This document shows positions 7,135 to 12,156 of a DNA stretch of 13,821 nt, in pieces. Location of the stretch: contig JAEEPD010000083.1 in the NCBI GenBank assembly GCA_016284575.1, forward strand, positions 1 to 13,821. The letters are read 5' to 3'. Source of the stretch: Bacillota bacterium (lineage in GTDB: Bacteria > Bacillota > Clostridia > Peptostreptococcales > Anaerovoracaceae). The notes under the pieces are model-generated. The model was not told where the DNA came from and ran no database searches. It saw only the letters and a program-made list of their open reading frames with translations. The stretch's first letter is position 1; the number at the start of each line of letters is the position of its first letter. The position numbers and the translations under genes were made by a program.

Positions 7135-7968
7135 CTACTTCTGGTTTCTGGACTTGACGATAAACTGTGTGCTTGCCTTCTTCTTGTTTCTGGTCTTGTA
7201 ACCGAGAGCAGGCTTGCCCCAGGGAGTAACAGGACCGGGACGTCCAACGGGAGCCTTGCCTTCGCCGCCGCCATGGGGATGGTCGTTGGGGTTCATAACA
7301 GAACCGCGGACGGTGGGTCTGATTCCCATATGTCTCTTTCTTCCTGCTTTGCCCAGATTGATCAGCTCGTGGTCGATGTTGCCGACTTCGCCGATGGTAG
7401 CTCTGCAGTTCATGCGGATCTTGCGAACTTCGCCGGACGGCAGTCTTACCTGTGCGTACTGATCTTCCTTAGCCATCAGCTGAGCGCCGTTGCCTGCTGC
7501 TCTGCACAGCTGGCCGCCCTTGCCGGGCTGAAGCTCAACGTTGTGGATGATGGTACCAACGGGGATATTTGCAAGGGGCAGGGTGTTGCCGATCTTGATA
7601 TCGGAGTTGGGACCGCTGTAGAGAACGTCGCCTACGCTCAGGCCGTTGGGAGCGATGATGTAGCTCTTGGCGCCGTCTGCGTATACCAGCAGTGCGATGT
7701 TAGCGCTGCGGTTGGGGTCGTACTCGATGGTCTTTACTGTAGCAGGGATGTCATCCTTGATTCTCTTGAAATCGATGATCCTGTACTTGCGTCTGCTGCC
7801 GCCGCCCTGGTGGCGAACGGTGATCATACCGCGGTTGTTTCTTCCTGCGTGCTTCTTAAGAGAAGCGGTCAGGGACTTTTCCGGGGTGGAGCATGTGATC
7901 TCTTCGAAGGTGGAAGTTGTCATGCCTCTTCTACCGGGAGATGTCGGTTTATATTTCTTGATTCCCAT
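7135..7968 (-). CDS. rplB: 50S ribosomal protein L2
   Basis: L2 is one of the most conserved ribosomal proteins and is required for subunit association and peptidyl-transferase activity. The 277 residues match the family. The N-terminal OB-like region contains NNRGMITVRHQGGGSRRKYRIIDFKR (about 44-69). The C-terminal SH3-like part carries the signature MNPNDHPHGGGEGKAPVGRPGP (about 226-247), including the conserved histidine of the HPHGGGEG loop. TAGGAGG is 8 nt before the ATG. The gap to rplW is 16 nt. Confidence 0.98.
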   Translation of the reverse strand: MGIKKYKPTSPGRRGMTTSTFEEITCSTPEKSLTASLKKHAGRNNRGMITVRHQGGGSRRKYRIIDFKRIKDDIPATVKTIEYDPNRSANIALLVYADGAKSYIIAPNGLSVGDVLYSGPNSDIKIGNTLPLANIPVGTIIHNVELQPGKGGQLCRAAGNGAQLMAKEDQYAQVRLPSGEVRKIRMNCRATIGEVGNIDHELINLGKAGRKRHMGIRPTVRGSVMNPNDHPHGGGEGKAPVGRPGPVTPWGKPALGYKTRNKKKASTQFIVKSRNQK

Positions 7969-7984
7969 TGTTTTGGCCTCCTAA

Positions 7985-8275
7985 TTACAGTCCTTCGAAG
8001 AACTCGATGGTCTTGCTGGAGGGGGTCACGGTGATGATTGCCTTCTTGTAGGAAGGAGTATATCCCTTGGTGTAGCCCTGTCTCTTGAGCTTGCCGTCGT
8101 AATTCATGGTGTTGACTTTAGCTACTTCTACGCCGAAGATCTCTTCAACAGCCTGCTTGATCTCGGTCTTGGTGGCCTTGACGTCTACCTTGAAGCTGTA
8201 CTTTCTCTCGGCTGCATCGTCCATACTTCTTTCAGTGATGATCGGTGCCTTTATTACGTCGTAAGGAGTCTTCAT
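7985..8275 (-). CDS. rplW: 50S ribosomal protein L23
   Basis: L23 lies at the tunnel exit and is the docking site of trigger factor and SRP. The 96 residues start MKTPYDVIKAPIITERSM and continue YSFKVDVKATKTEIKQAVEEIFGVEVAKVNTMNYDGKLKRQG, the canonical core. The rplD stop and rplW start share one base (TAATG), and the SD GAGGAGG lies inside the rplD end, so the pair is almost certainly translationally coupled. rplB follows after 16 nt. Confidence 0.98.
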   Translation of the reverse strand: MKTPYDVIKAPIITERSMDDAAERKYSFKVDVKATKTEIKQAVEEIFGVEVAKVNTMNYDGKLKRQGYTKGYTPSYKKAIITVTPSSKTIEFFEGL

Positions 8276-8898
8276 TATGCATATACCTCCTCAATCTTCT
8301 TTACTGCATCCTGAGTGAGGATGAAGCTTGTGCTGTTCAGGATCTCGTAAACATTCATCTGACCAACGTGGCTTACCTTTACTCCGGGGATGTTTGCTGC
8401 GCTCTTGACTACGGTTTCGTCGGAAGCTGCGGTGAGGATCAGAGCCTTCTTGGCTGCGCCTACGTTCTTCAGGAAGCTTACCATTTCCTTGGTCTTGGGA
8501 GCTTCGAAGCTGAGGCTGTCTACGATGATCATCTCACCGTCCTGAAGCTTGGAAGACAGAGCGGAGAACATTGCCAGTCTTCTTACCTTCTTGTTGATGG
8601 TGTATCTGTAGCTCCTGGGCTTGGGTGCGAATACTACGCCGCCGCCGATCTGAGAGGGGTCAGTGCTGTGGCCCTGTCTGTGACGACCGGTTCCCTTCTG
8701 TCTGAAAGGCTTGCGGCCGCCTCCGCGGACCTCGCCTCTGGTCAGAGCTGACTGAGTACCCTGTCTCTGGTTTGCCAGGTAGTTCTTGACTACTGCATGA
8801 ACTGCATATTCGTTGGGCTCGATACCGAAGATAGCATCGTTAAGCTCGATGCTGCCGGCTTCGGATCCTGCCATGTTGAGCATTTTTACTTCTGCCAT
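8275..8898 (-). CDS. rplD: 50S ribosomal protein L4
   Basis: L4 has a globular domain and a long loop reaching the exit tunnel. In E. coli it also represses its own operon by binding the S10 leader RNA. The 207 residues include the tunnel loop (TRGEVRGGGRKPFRQKGTGRHRQGHSTDPSQIGGG, about residues 53-87) without visible insertions or deletions, and the C-terminal MNVYEILNSTSFILTQDAVKKIEEVY. SD AAAGGAG is 9 nt upstream. It starts 21 nt after rplC and overlaps rplW by 1 nt. Given the long structured leader in front of rpsJ, L4 is the first candidate regulator (inference). Confidence 0.98.
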   Translation of the reverse strand: MAEVKMLNMAGSEAGSIELNDAIFGIEPNEYAVHAVVKNYLANQRQGTQSALTRGEVRGGGRKPFRQKGTGRHRQGHSTDPSQIGGGVVFAPKPRSYRYTINKKVRRLAMFSALSSKLQDGEMIIVDSLSFEAPKTKEMVSFLKNVGAAKKALILTAASDETVVKSAANIPGVKVSHVGQMNVYEILNSTSFILTQDAVKKIEEVYA

Positions 8899-8919
8899 TT
8901 GACTTTTCTCCTTTCAGCC

Positions 8920-9549
8920 CTACTGACCCTTGACAGCGGTTCTGATCTTCAGGAGGCCGCCCTTGTTTCCGGGAACGGCGCCCTTTACAAGCATCAGGTT
9001 TCTGTCTGCGATAACTTTTACCAGAACCAGGTTCTGCATGGTGACTGTATCTCTTCCGGTTCTTCCGGGGCCTTCATTGCCCTTGAATACTCTGGAAGGA
9101 TAGGTGGCAGCTGCAAGGCCGCCGGGCAGTCTCTTGTGCTTGGAACCGTGGGACATGGGTCCTCTTCTGTGGTGGTTCCTCTTGATGTTGCCCTGGGTTC
9201 CCTTACCCTTGGAAGTGCCGGTGATGTCCAGCTTCTGGCCTTCTTCGAAGTCAGCAACTGTGATCAGCTGGCCGAGCTCGTAGCTCTCGCCCTCTTCGGG
9301 TCTGAACTCTGCTACATGCTTCTTGACAGGAACGCCGGCCTTTTCGAAGTGGCCTTTCTCGGGCTTGATCTGTCTGCTTTCTTTCTTGTCTTCGAAACCG
9401 ATCTGTACTCCATAGTATCCGTCGGTCTCAACTGTCTTGATCTGAGTTACGGCTACGGGGCCTGCCTCGATGACAGTTACAGGAATCACTTCTCCTGCTT
9501 CGGAAAAAATCTGTGTCATTCCAAGCTTTTTTCCTAAAATTGCTTTCAT
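8920..9549 (-). CDS. rplC: 50S ribosomal protein L3
   Basis: L3 is an assembly-initiator protein that binds near the 3' end of 23S rRNA and extends to the peptidyl-transferase centre. I chose the start MKAILGKKLGMTQIFSEAGEV (209 aa). This is canonical and has GGAGG upstream, whereas an upstream in-frame start at 9591 lies in a hairpin and has no SD. The central extension GTSKGKGTQGNIKRNHHRRGPMSHGSKHKRLPGG (about 124-157) is recognisable, and the C-terminal NRLMLVKGAVPGNKGGL-like segment (here NLMLVKGAVPG) is intact. An unusual 81-nt gap separates it from rpsJ. Confidence 0.97.
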   Translation of the reverse strand: MKAILGKKLGMTQIFSEAGEVIPVTVIEAGPVAVTQIKTVETDGYYGVQIGFEDKKESRQIKPEKGHFEKAGVPVKKHVAEFRPEEGESYELGQLITVADFEEGQKLDITGTSKGKGTQGNIKRNHHRRGPMSHGSKHKRLPGGLAAATYPSRVFKGNEGPGRTGRDTVTMQNLVLVKVIADRNLMLVKGAVPGNKGGLLKIRTAVKGQ

Positions 9550-9576
9550 ACTGTTTCCTCCTAAGTTCTTACAGCG

Positions 9577-9593
9577 GATTGCGTTCTGCAATC
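9577..9593 (-). other. Hairpin in the rpsJ-rplC intercistronic gap
   Basis: In the transcript, GATTGC and GCAATC form a perfect 6-bp stem with a 5-nt loop (AGAAC), about 28 nt upstream of the rplC start codon. No U-run follows, so it is not an intrinsic terminator. It is the only conspicuous structure in the only long gap of the ribosomal cluster. It could be an mRNA processing or stability element, or it could set the S10:L3 ratio; function is not known. It occurs within a tiny in-frame ORF (ATG at 9595, 8 codons) that lacks an SD and is probably chance. Confidence 0.4.
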
Positions 9594-9630
9594 ATACTAA
9601 GCACGTTAGTAATATATTTACTTTCGGTAC

Positions 9631-9939
9631 TTACAGTTTGATTTCGATGTCCACGCCTGCGGGCATGTCCAGCTTCATAAGAGTGTCCATGGTCTTGGCG
9701 GTGGGCTCGACGATATCGATCAGTCTCTTGTGGGTTCTCTGCTCGAACTGCTCACGGCTGTCCTTGTACTTGTGAACCGCTCTAAGAATGGTTACGACTT
9801 CCTTTTCGGTGGGAAGAGGAATGGGGCCGGAAACTACGGCGCCTGTCTTCTTAGCTGCCTCTACGATCTTCTCTGCGCTGGCATCCAGTGCCTTGTGATC
9901 GTAAGCCTTGAGCCTGATTCTGATTTTCTGACTGCTCAT
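9631..9939 (-). CDS. rpsJ: 30S ribosomal protein S10
   Basis: S10 (NusE) is a 30S head protein and also a transcription antitermination factor with NusB. The 102 residues are exactly the family length: MSSQKIRIRLKAYDHKALDASAEKIVEAAKKTGA, then GPIPLPTEKEVVTILRAVHKYKDSREQFEQRTHKRLIDI, the most conserved block of the family. I chose the ATG at 9939, which has AAAGGA about 10 nt upstream. An in-frame ATG at 10011 would add 24 residues unlike any S10 and would translate through the leader hairpin at 9971-9995. It is the first gene of the operon and follows a ~345-nt untranslated leader. Confidence 0.98.
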   Translation of the reverse strand: MSSQKIRIRLKAYDHKALDASAEKIVEAAKKTGAVVSGPIPLPTEKEVVTILRAVHKYKDSREQFEQRTHKRLIDIVEPTAKTMDTLMKLDMPAGVDIEIKL

Positions 9940-10286
9940 TGTGTTGTTATCCTTTCTGTTTTGCTTACCTGAAGCGTTCTTTCGGGGAGCGCTTCGATTG
10001 ATTTCGCACATTTTCGCTATTCTGTACGAGGTTGTTTTCTTGCCTGTTTTCTTTGAATTTTCAAAGGGTTCGGGGCTTTGTGGACGCGTCTTTGCAACTC
10101 ATTTTTCAGCGTTACACGCTGCCTGGCGTTCCCTCTTCCTTTACTCAAAGAAAAAGACGCGAGAACTCCTTCGCCCGGCTCTCGGCCGGACAATTCTCCA
10201 TCGAAATTCCCTGATAGCACAGCAACTTCCGATGTCCTGGCACAAAAGAGAAAGCCTCGCATTGCTTTTCTCTTTCGTAAGCAAGC
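9940..10286 (-). promoter_or_regulatory. Long structured 5' leader of the S10 operon
   Basis: Between the inferred start of transcription and rpsJ lie about 345 nt with no convincing ORF but many complementary segments on the minus strand. In transcript order: an 11-bp stem with one bulged A and an 8-nt loop (10245-10275); a two-part hairpin, GAGAA/TTCTC outside UCCGGC/GCCGGG (10161-10198), followed 5 nt later by five Us (10151-10155); a 9-bp stem CGCGTCTTT/AAAGACGCG (10153-10161 with 10085-10093) enclosing two hairpins (10137-10152 and the perfect CAGCG/CGCTG at 10107-10121), that is a three-way junction; CTTTGA/TCAAAG (10051-10066); and GAAGCG/CGCTTC (9971-9995) just before the rpsJ SD. Several stems use G-U pairs valid only on this strand. 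In E. coli, L4 regulates this operon through such a leader, and S10-operon leader motifs have also been predicted in Firmicutes. I could not match a specific published model by eye. Confidence 0.6.
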
Positions 10287-10292
10287 TTTGAT

Positions 10293-10352
10293 AATATACA
10301 ACCACCAGGAGCAAAAAGCAAGTGTTTTTTCAAAGTTTTTTTAAGATTTTTT
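10293..10352 (-). promoter_or_regulatory. Probable S10 operon promoter with phased A-tract UP element
   Basis: On the minus strand, TTGCTT (10316-10321) and TATATT (10293-10298) are separated by 17 nt, giving a predicted transcription start near 10286. Directly behind the -35, three A-tracts of 6, 7 and 6 bases begin every 11 bp (10325-10330, 10336-10342, 10347-10352). This is the position and helical phase of an UP element that binds the RNA polymerase alpha subunit, or of intrinsically bent DNA. Such architecture fits a very strong promoter for ribosomal genes. The -35 hexamer matches the TTGACA consensus at only three positions, so the call leans on the spacing, the -10 and the A-tracts. 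Confidence 0.6.
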
Positions 10353-10419
10353 CAGGGCTCAAAAGGCCGTTTTTCAAGGCTTGCGGGATTTTTAACGAAA
10401 GGGGGATTTCGGGACTTCA

Positions 10420-10489
10420 ATTGCTACGCACCCGGGTGTTTCATACCCCTCTAAATCTTGTGTAGGGCACCGATACGGACCACAATAGC
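10420..10489. other. Possible structured or repeat element, strand unknown
   Basis: This 70-nt stretch upstream of the S10 promoter contains a perfect 10-bp palindrome CACCCGGGTG (10429-10438). It also has a composite stem in which GGTG (10435-10438) pairs with CACC (10468-10471), and CCCT (10447-10450) pairs with AGGG (10464-10467) directly inside it. A competing pairing GGGT/ACCC (10434-10437 with 10445-10448) is possible. ATTG and CAAT flank the whole (10420-10423, 10483-10486). I see no ORF and no promoter that explains it. It may be an interspersed repeat, an operator or chance; low confidence. Confidence 0.25.
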
Positions 10490-10511
10490 TTGTTTTTTGG
10501 ATAAAACAGAG

Positions 10512-10533
10512 AAAAACCGCCCTTTCAGGCGGC
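10512..10533 (-). terminator. Intrinsic terminator without an evident gene
   Basis: In the minus-strand transcript, CCGCC-TGAAAG-GGCGG (10528-10532 with 10517-10521), extended by one G-U pair, is followed at once by five Us (10512-10516). This is a compact rho-independent terminator. It lies about 165 nt after another good terminator (10696-10729) that already ends the VOC gene transcript. It therefore either acts as a back-up or ends a small transcript made from 10534-10695. A 10-bp perfect inverted repeat TCTGATAATA/TATTATCAGA (10538-10547 with 10563-10572) stands 4 nt upstream. Confidence 0.65.
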
Positions 10534-10537
10534 ATTA

Positions 10538-10572
10538 TCTGATAATAAATATTCACGAGAGATATTATCAGA
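10538..10572. repeat. Perfect 10-bp inverted repeat, AT-rich
   Basis: TCTGATAATA (10538-10547) and TATTATCAGA (10563-10572) are exact inverted repeats with a 15-bp spacer. As DNA this could be a protein-binding site; as RNA it forms an AU-rich stem right before the orphan terminator stem at 10517-10533. A smaller repeat TCTG/CAGA around five Ts (10591-10603) is nearby. No known regulator site is recognised. Confidence 0.5.
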
Positions 10573-10611
10573 ATATTGTATAGCTAAACTTCTGTTTTTC
10601 AGATAAAAGCA

Positions 10612-10675
10612 GTGGCTGCGATATATTTATATGGTAGATCTGCCGTTTGAACAGCGAAGAAGCTACCGGAGCCAC
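10612..10675 (-). ncRNA. Nested hairpin, possible small RNA or leader element
   Basis: Three stems nest in one axis in the minus-strand transcript: GTGGCT/AGCCAC... in outer position (10670-10675 with 10612-10617), GGTAG/CTACC (10663-10667 with 10633-10637) and GCTGT/ACGGC (10651-10655 with 10642-10646), capped by UCAA. The innermost stem has a G-U pair on the minus strand that would be a C-A mismatch on the plus strand, so the minus strand is favoured. Together with the intrinsic terminator at 10512-10533 this could be a ~150-nt small RNA. I see no convincing promoter for it and no match to a known riboswitch, SRP RNA, 6S RNA or tRNA. It is a candidate only. Confidence 0.3.
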
Positions 10676-10695
10676 ATGCCAAAGGGATAAAGTTG

Positions 10696-10729
10696 AAAAT
10701 AAAAAAGTCTCCGGTGCGGGACCGGAGAC
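10696..10729 (-). terminator. Intrinsic terminator of the peroxiredoxin-VOC transcript
   Basis: On the minus strand, GTCTCCGG and CCGGAGAC (10722-10729 with 10707-10714) form a perfect 8-bp stem with a 7-nt loop (TCCCGCA), followed directly by TTTTTTATTTT (10696-10706). This is a textbook rho-independent terminator about 30 nt after the stop codon of the VOC gene. Confidence 0.93.
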
Positions 10730-10759
10730 AGGATATGCACATGGCATCAGACTGCGTTA

Positions 10760-11134
10760 CTAAGCCTGCTTCTCGCAGAAGAGCTCTATGTCCTCTCCAA
10801 GAGGGCCGTAGAAGAAGGCTATTCTGGCGGGATCGCCAGCCAGCACCACATCCTTGGGTTCAATGCGGACGGTGCAGCCCAGGGCCCGGACCTTTTCAAT
10901 GGTACCGTCTATATCGTCAGTGGCAAGGGCAAAGTGAGCCACTATGCCTGCGTCCTCTGCGGTCTTTCCGCTGTTCATGACCTCCACATAGCCTGCGCCT
11001 GTGTCCAGCATGCAGCCGGCAGCCCACTCCCTTTTCATGGTCAGACCAAGAACATCGCAGTAAAAGGCCTTGACCTGTTCGTACTCCTCCATGGAGGCGC
11101 ACTTCATTGAAACGTGATGTATGCCTGTGATCAT
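10760..11134 (-). CDS. VOC superfamily (glyoxalase/dioxygenase fold) protein
   Basis: A 124-residue protein of the vicinal oxygen chelate superfamily, whose members bind a divalent metal with residues from paired beta-alpha-beta-beta-beta modules. Visible: MITGIHHVSMKCASMEEYEQVKAFYCDVLGL, the typical first module with the metal histidine (H7), then YVEVM (E51), VAHFALATDDIDGTIEKV (H67) and FFYGPLGEDIELFCE (E117). A full H-E-H-E metal set is therefore plausible. The substrate cannot be told; glyoxalase I-like, fosfomycin-resistance-like and epimerase-like members share this look, and annotation should stop at the fold. AAAAGGAG is 7 nt before the ATG. It is downstream of a peroxiredoxin on the same strand (99-nt gap) and followed by a strong terminator. 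Confidence 0.9.
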   Translation of the reverse strand: MITGIHHVSMKCASMEEYEQVKAFYCDVLGLTMKREWAAGCMLDTGAGYVEVMNSGKTAEDAGIVAHFALATDDIDGTIEKVRALGCTVRIEPKDVVLAGDPARIAFFYGPLGEDIELFCEKQA

Positions 11135-11183
11135 TATTTTCTCCTTTTATATATAATTGAATGATTTATTACATGCTCATGAG

Positions 11184-11206
11184 CCCGGCGGGGTCGCAAA
11201 GCCGGG
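11184..11206 (-). other. Intercistronic hairpin between peroxiredoxin and VOC genes
   Basis: CCCGGC and GCCGGG pair perfectly (6 GC pairs) around an 11-nt loop in the minus-strand transcript, 28 nt after the peroxiredoxin stop. No U-run follows, so it should not terminate well; it may protect the 3' end of the upstream message or lower VOC expression. Ten bases of perfect palindrome (GCTCATGAGC) lie right beside it. No promoter is evident in the 99-nt gap. Confidence 0.4.
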
Positions 11207-11233
11207 TAGAAAGTCCTGAGCCGGCCCAACAGG

Positions 11234-11689
11234 CTAGTCAAGCATAGTCAGCATCATGTGGGCGTCATCTGCGGCCTTGACCTTGTCGTTGGCCTTGATA
11301 ATGATGCCCTCCTCGTCTATGAGATAGGTGGTGCGGACCACGCCCATGTAGCTCTTTCCGTAGTTCTTCTTCTCCTTCCAGACATCGTAGGCCTGGATGG
11401 CGGTGAGCTCGGGATCCGCCAGCAGAGTGAAGCCCAGATCGTAGTTCTGCTCGAACTTCTTGTGGGAGGCCACAGAGTCCTTGCTGATGCCAACCACAAC
11501 GGCGCCCTTTTCCATGAACTGCGGGAACATTTCAGAATAGCCGCAGGCCTGCTTTGTGCAGCCGCTGGTGTTGTCCTTAGGATAGAAATAAAGGATGAGC
11601 TTCTTTCCTTTATATTCGCTGAGGGTGTGTATGGTTCCGTTCTGGTCCGGCAGCTCAAACTCCGGAGCCTTTGTACCGACTTCAAGCAT
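11234..11689 (-). CDS. bcp: Thioredoxin-dependent peroxiredoxin, BCP/PrxQ type
   Basis: A cytoplasmic thiol peroxidase that reduces hydrogen peroxide and organic hydroperoxides using thioredoxin. The 151 residues (family about 150-157) show a thioredoxin-like fold with the active site YFYPKDNTSGCTKQACGYSE. The peroxidatic cysteine is C44 inside PxxxTxxC, with P37 and T41, and C49, five residues on, is the usual resolving cysteine of PrxQ proteins. R119 in GVVRTTYLID supplies the conserved active-site arginine. AAAGGAG lies 9 nt before the ATG. No signal peptide. It is the first gene of a two-gene unit with the VOC protein. A weak extended -10 (TGGTATTAT, 11821-11829) may be its promoter. Confidence 0.95.
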   Translation of the reverse strand: MLEVGTKAPEFELPDQNGTIHTLSEYKGKKLILYFYPKDNTSGCTKQACGYSEMFPQFMEKGAVVVGISKDSVASHKKFEQNYDLGFTLLADPELTAIQAYDVWKEKKNYGKSYMGVVRTTYLIDEEGIIIKANDKVKAADDAHMMLTMLD

Positions 11690-12156
11690 GATGTTGTCTC
11701 CTTTCAGGGGCCGGTCTGGGGTTCAGTTCCTCCACGGACCTCAGGTCAGCCGATATGACAGTTTTTTATATTCAGTACGATGAGTCACAGCTTTTGGCCA
11801 TTTTCTGATGACTTAAAATAATAATACCATAAACGCTGTCACATAGCTGAATAAAAAGGCGTTATGAACTCAATTCACAACGTCTGATTGATGACTCTTT
11901 CTTAAATTATAGGAATTTGTGTCACAAAAGGGCTCTTTGAAGCTTTATGTTTCATGAAAATATGGCCTGCCAGGCCTGGTTTTGTGACTTGTCCAGGCCG
12001 ATTCATCAATGCTGTCACAACAACACCTCGCTCAGTCTGGACCATGCACTGTCCGTGTATGAAAGAACGAATATGGGGAGCTCGTGTGCTGAATTCAGAA
12101 GAGCTCAGGCAGGTTATAACCCATGCGTTTACTGAATTCAAAGGAGTTCAGGTCTG
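11690..12156. other. 467-nt intergenic region with repeated TGTCACA motifs, direct repeats and a hairpin
   Basis: No convincing gene is seen between the Nudix gene end and the peroxiredoxin start. A 79-codon minus frame with a TTG start (11902-12141) and the overlapping plus frames lack an SD and family features. The region holds five TGTCACA-like words: GTCACA at 11784-11789, TGTCACA at 11837-11843, 11920-11926 and 12013-12019, and TGTGAC at 11983-11988. The third is inside a 13-bp palindrome TTTGTGTCACAAA (11916-11928). A 21-bp imperfect direct repeat (18 of 21 identical, starting CTGAATTCA) occurs at 12089-12109 and 12132-12152. A 7-bp stem GGCCTGG/CCAGGCC lies at 11973-11999. The peroxiredoxin promoter should be here; the extended -10 at 11821-11829 is the best I see. 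Confidence 0.45.
11973..11999 (-). terminator. GC-rich hairpin, weak terminator candidate for the Nudix operon
   Basis: GGCCTGG and CCAGGCC form a perfect 7-bp stem with a 13-nt loop. In the minus-strand transcript the next bases are TGGCAGGCCATATTTT, so the U-run is short and delayed. A competing stem is possible with a third copy of GGCC (11964-11967). The position, about 160 nt after the Nudix stop, suits transcription termination of the right-hand operon, but the evidence is weak. Confidence 0.25.

Noticed and set aside
9940..10011. A longer rpsJ starting at an in-frame ATG at 10011
   Set aside because: It would add 24 residues unlike S10 and pass through the 9971-9995 hairpin; the 102-residue start has an SD and the exact family length.
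10017..10301. A 94-codon minus-strand frame in the S10 leader
   Set aside because: It would begin with TTG inside the promoter -10 region, has no SD, and is highly basic and repetitive without family likeness. The base-pairing described for this stretch explains it better.
10612..10675. A tRNA or SRP RNA, because of a GTTCAAAC word and GC-rich stems
   Set aside because: The T-arm-like word is not flanked by a proper 5-bp T-stem, there is no acceptor or anticodon arm, and no SRP tetraloop platform is present.
11184..11230. A c-di-GMP (GEMM) riboswitch, because of the words CGCAAAGCC and GGGTAGAAAGTCC on the plus strand
   Set aside because: The upstream conserved half of the motif and the second receptor stem are missing, and there is no plus-strand gene downstream.
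11902..12141. A 79-codon minus-strand frame downstream of the Nudix gene
   Set aside because: TTG start without SD, no recognised fold, and it covers the repeat-rich region. A shorter ATG start within it (47 codons) has only a weak GGA upstream. Could be checked by conservation of the reading frame.
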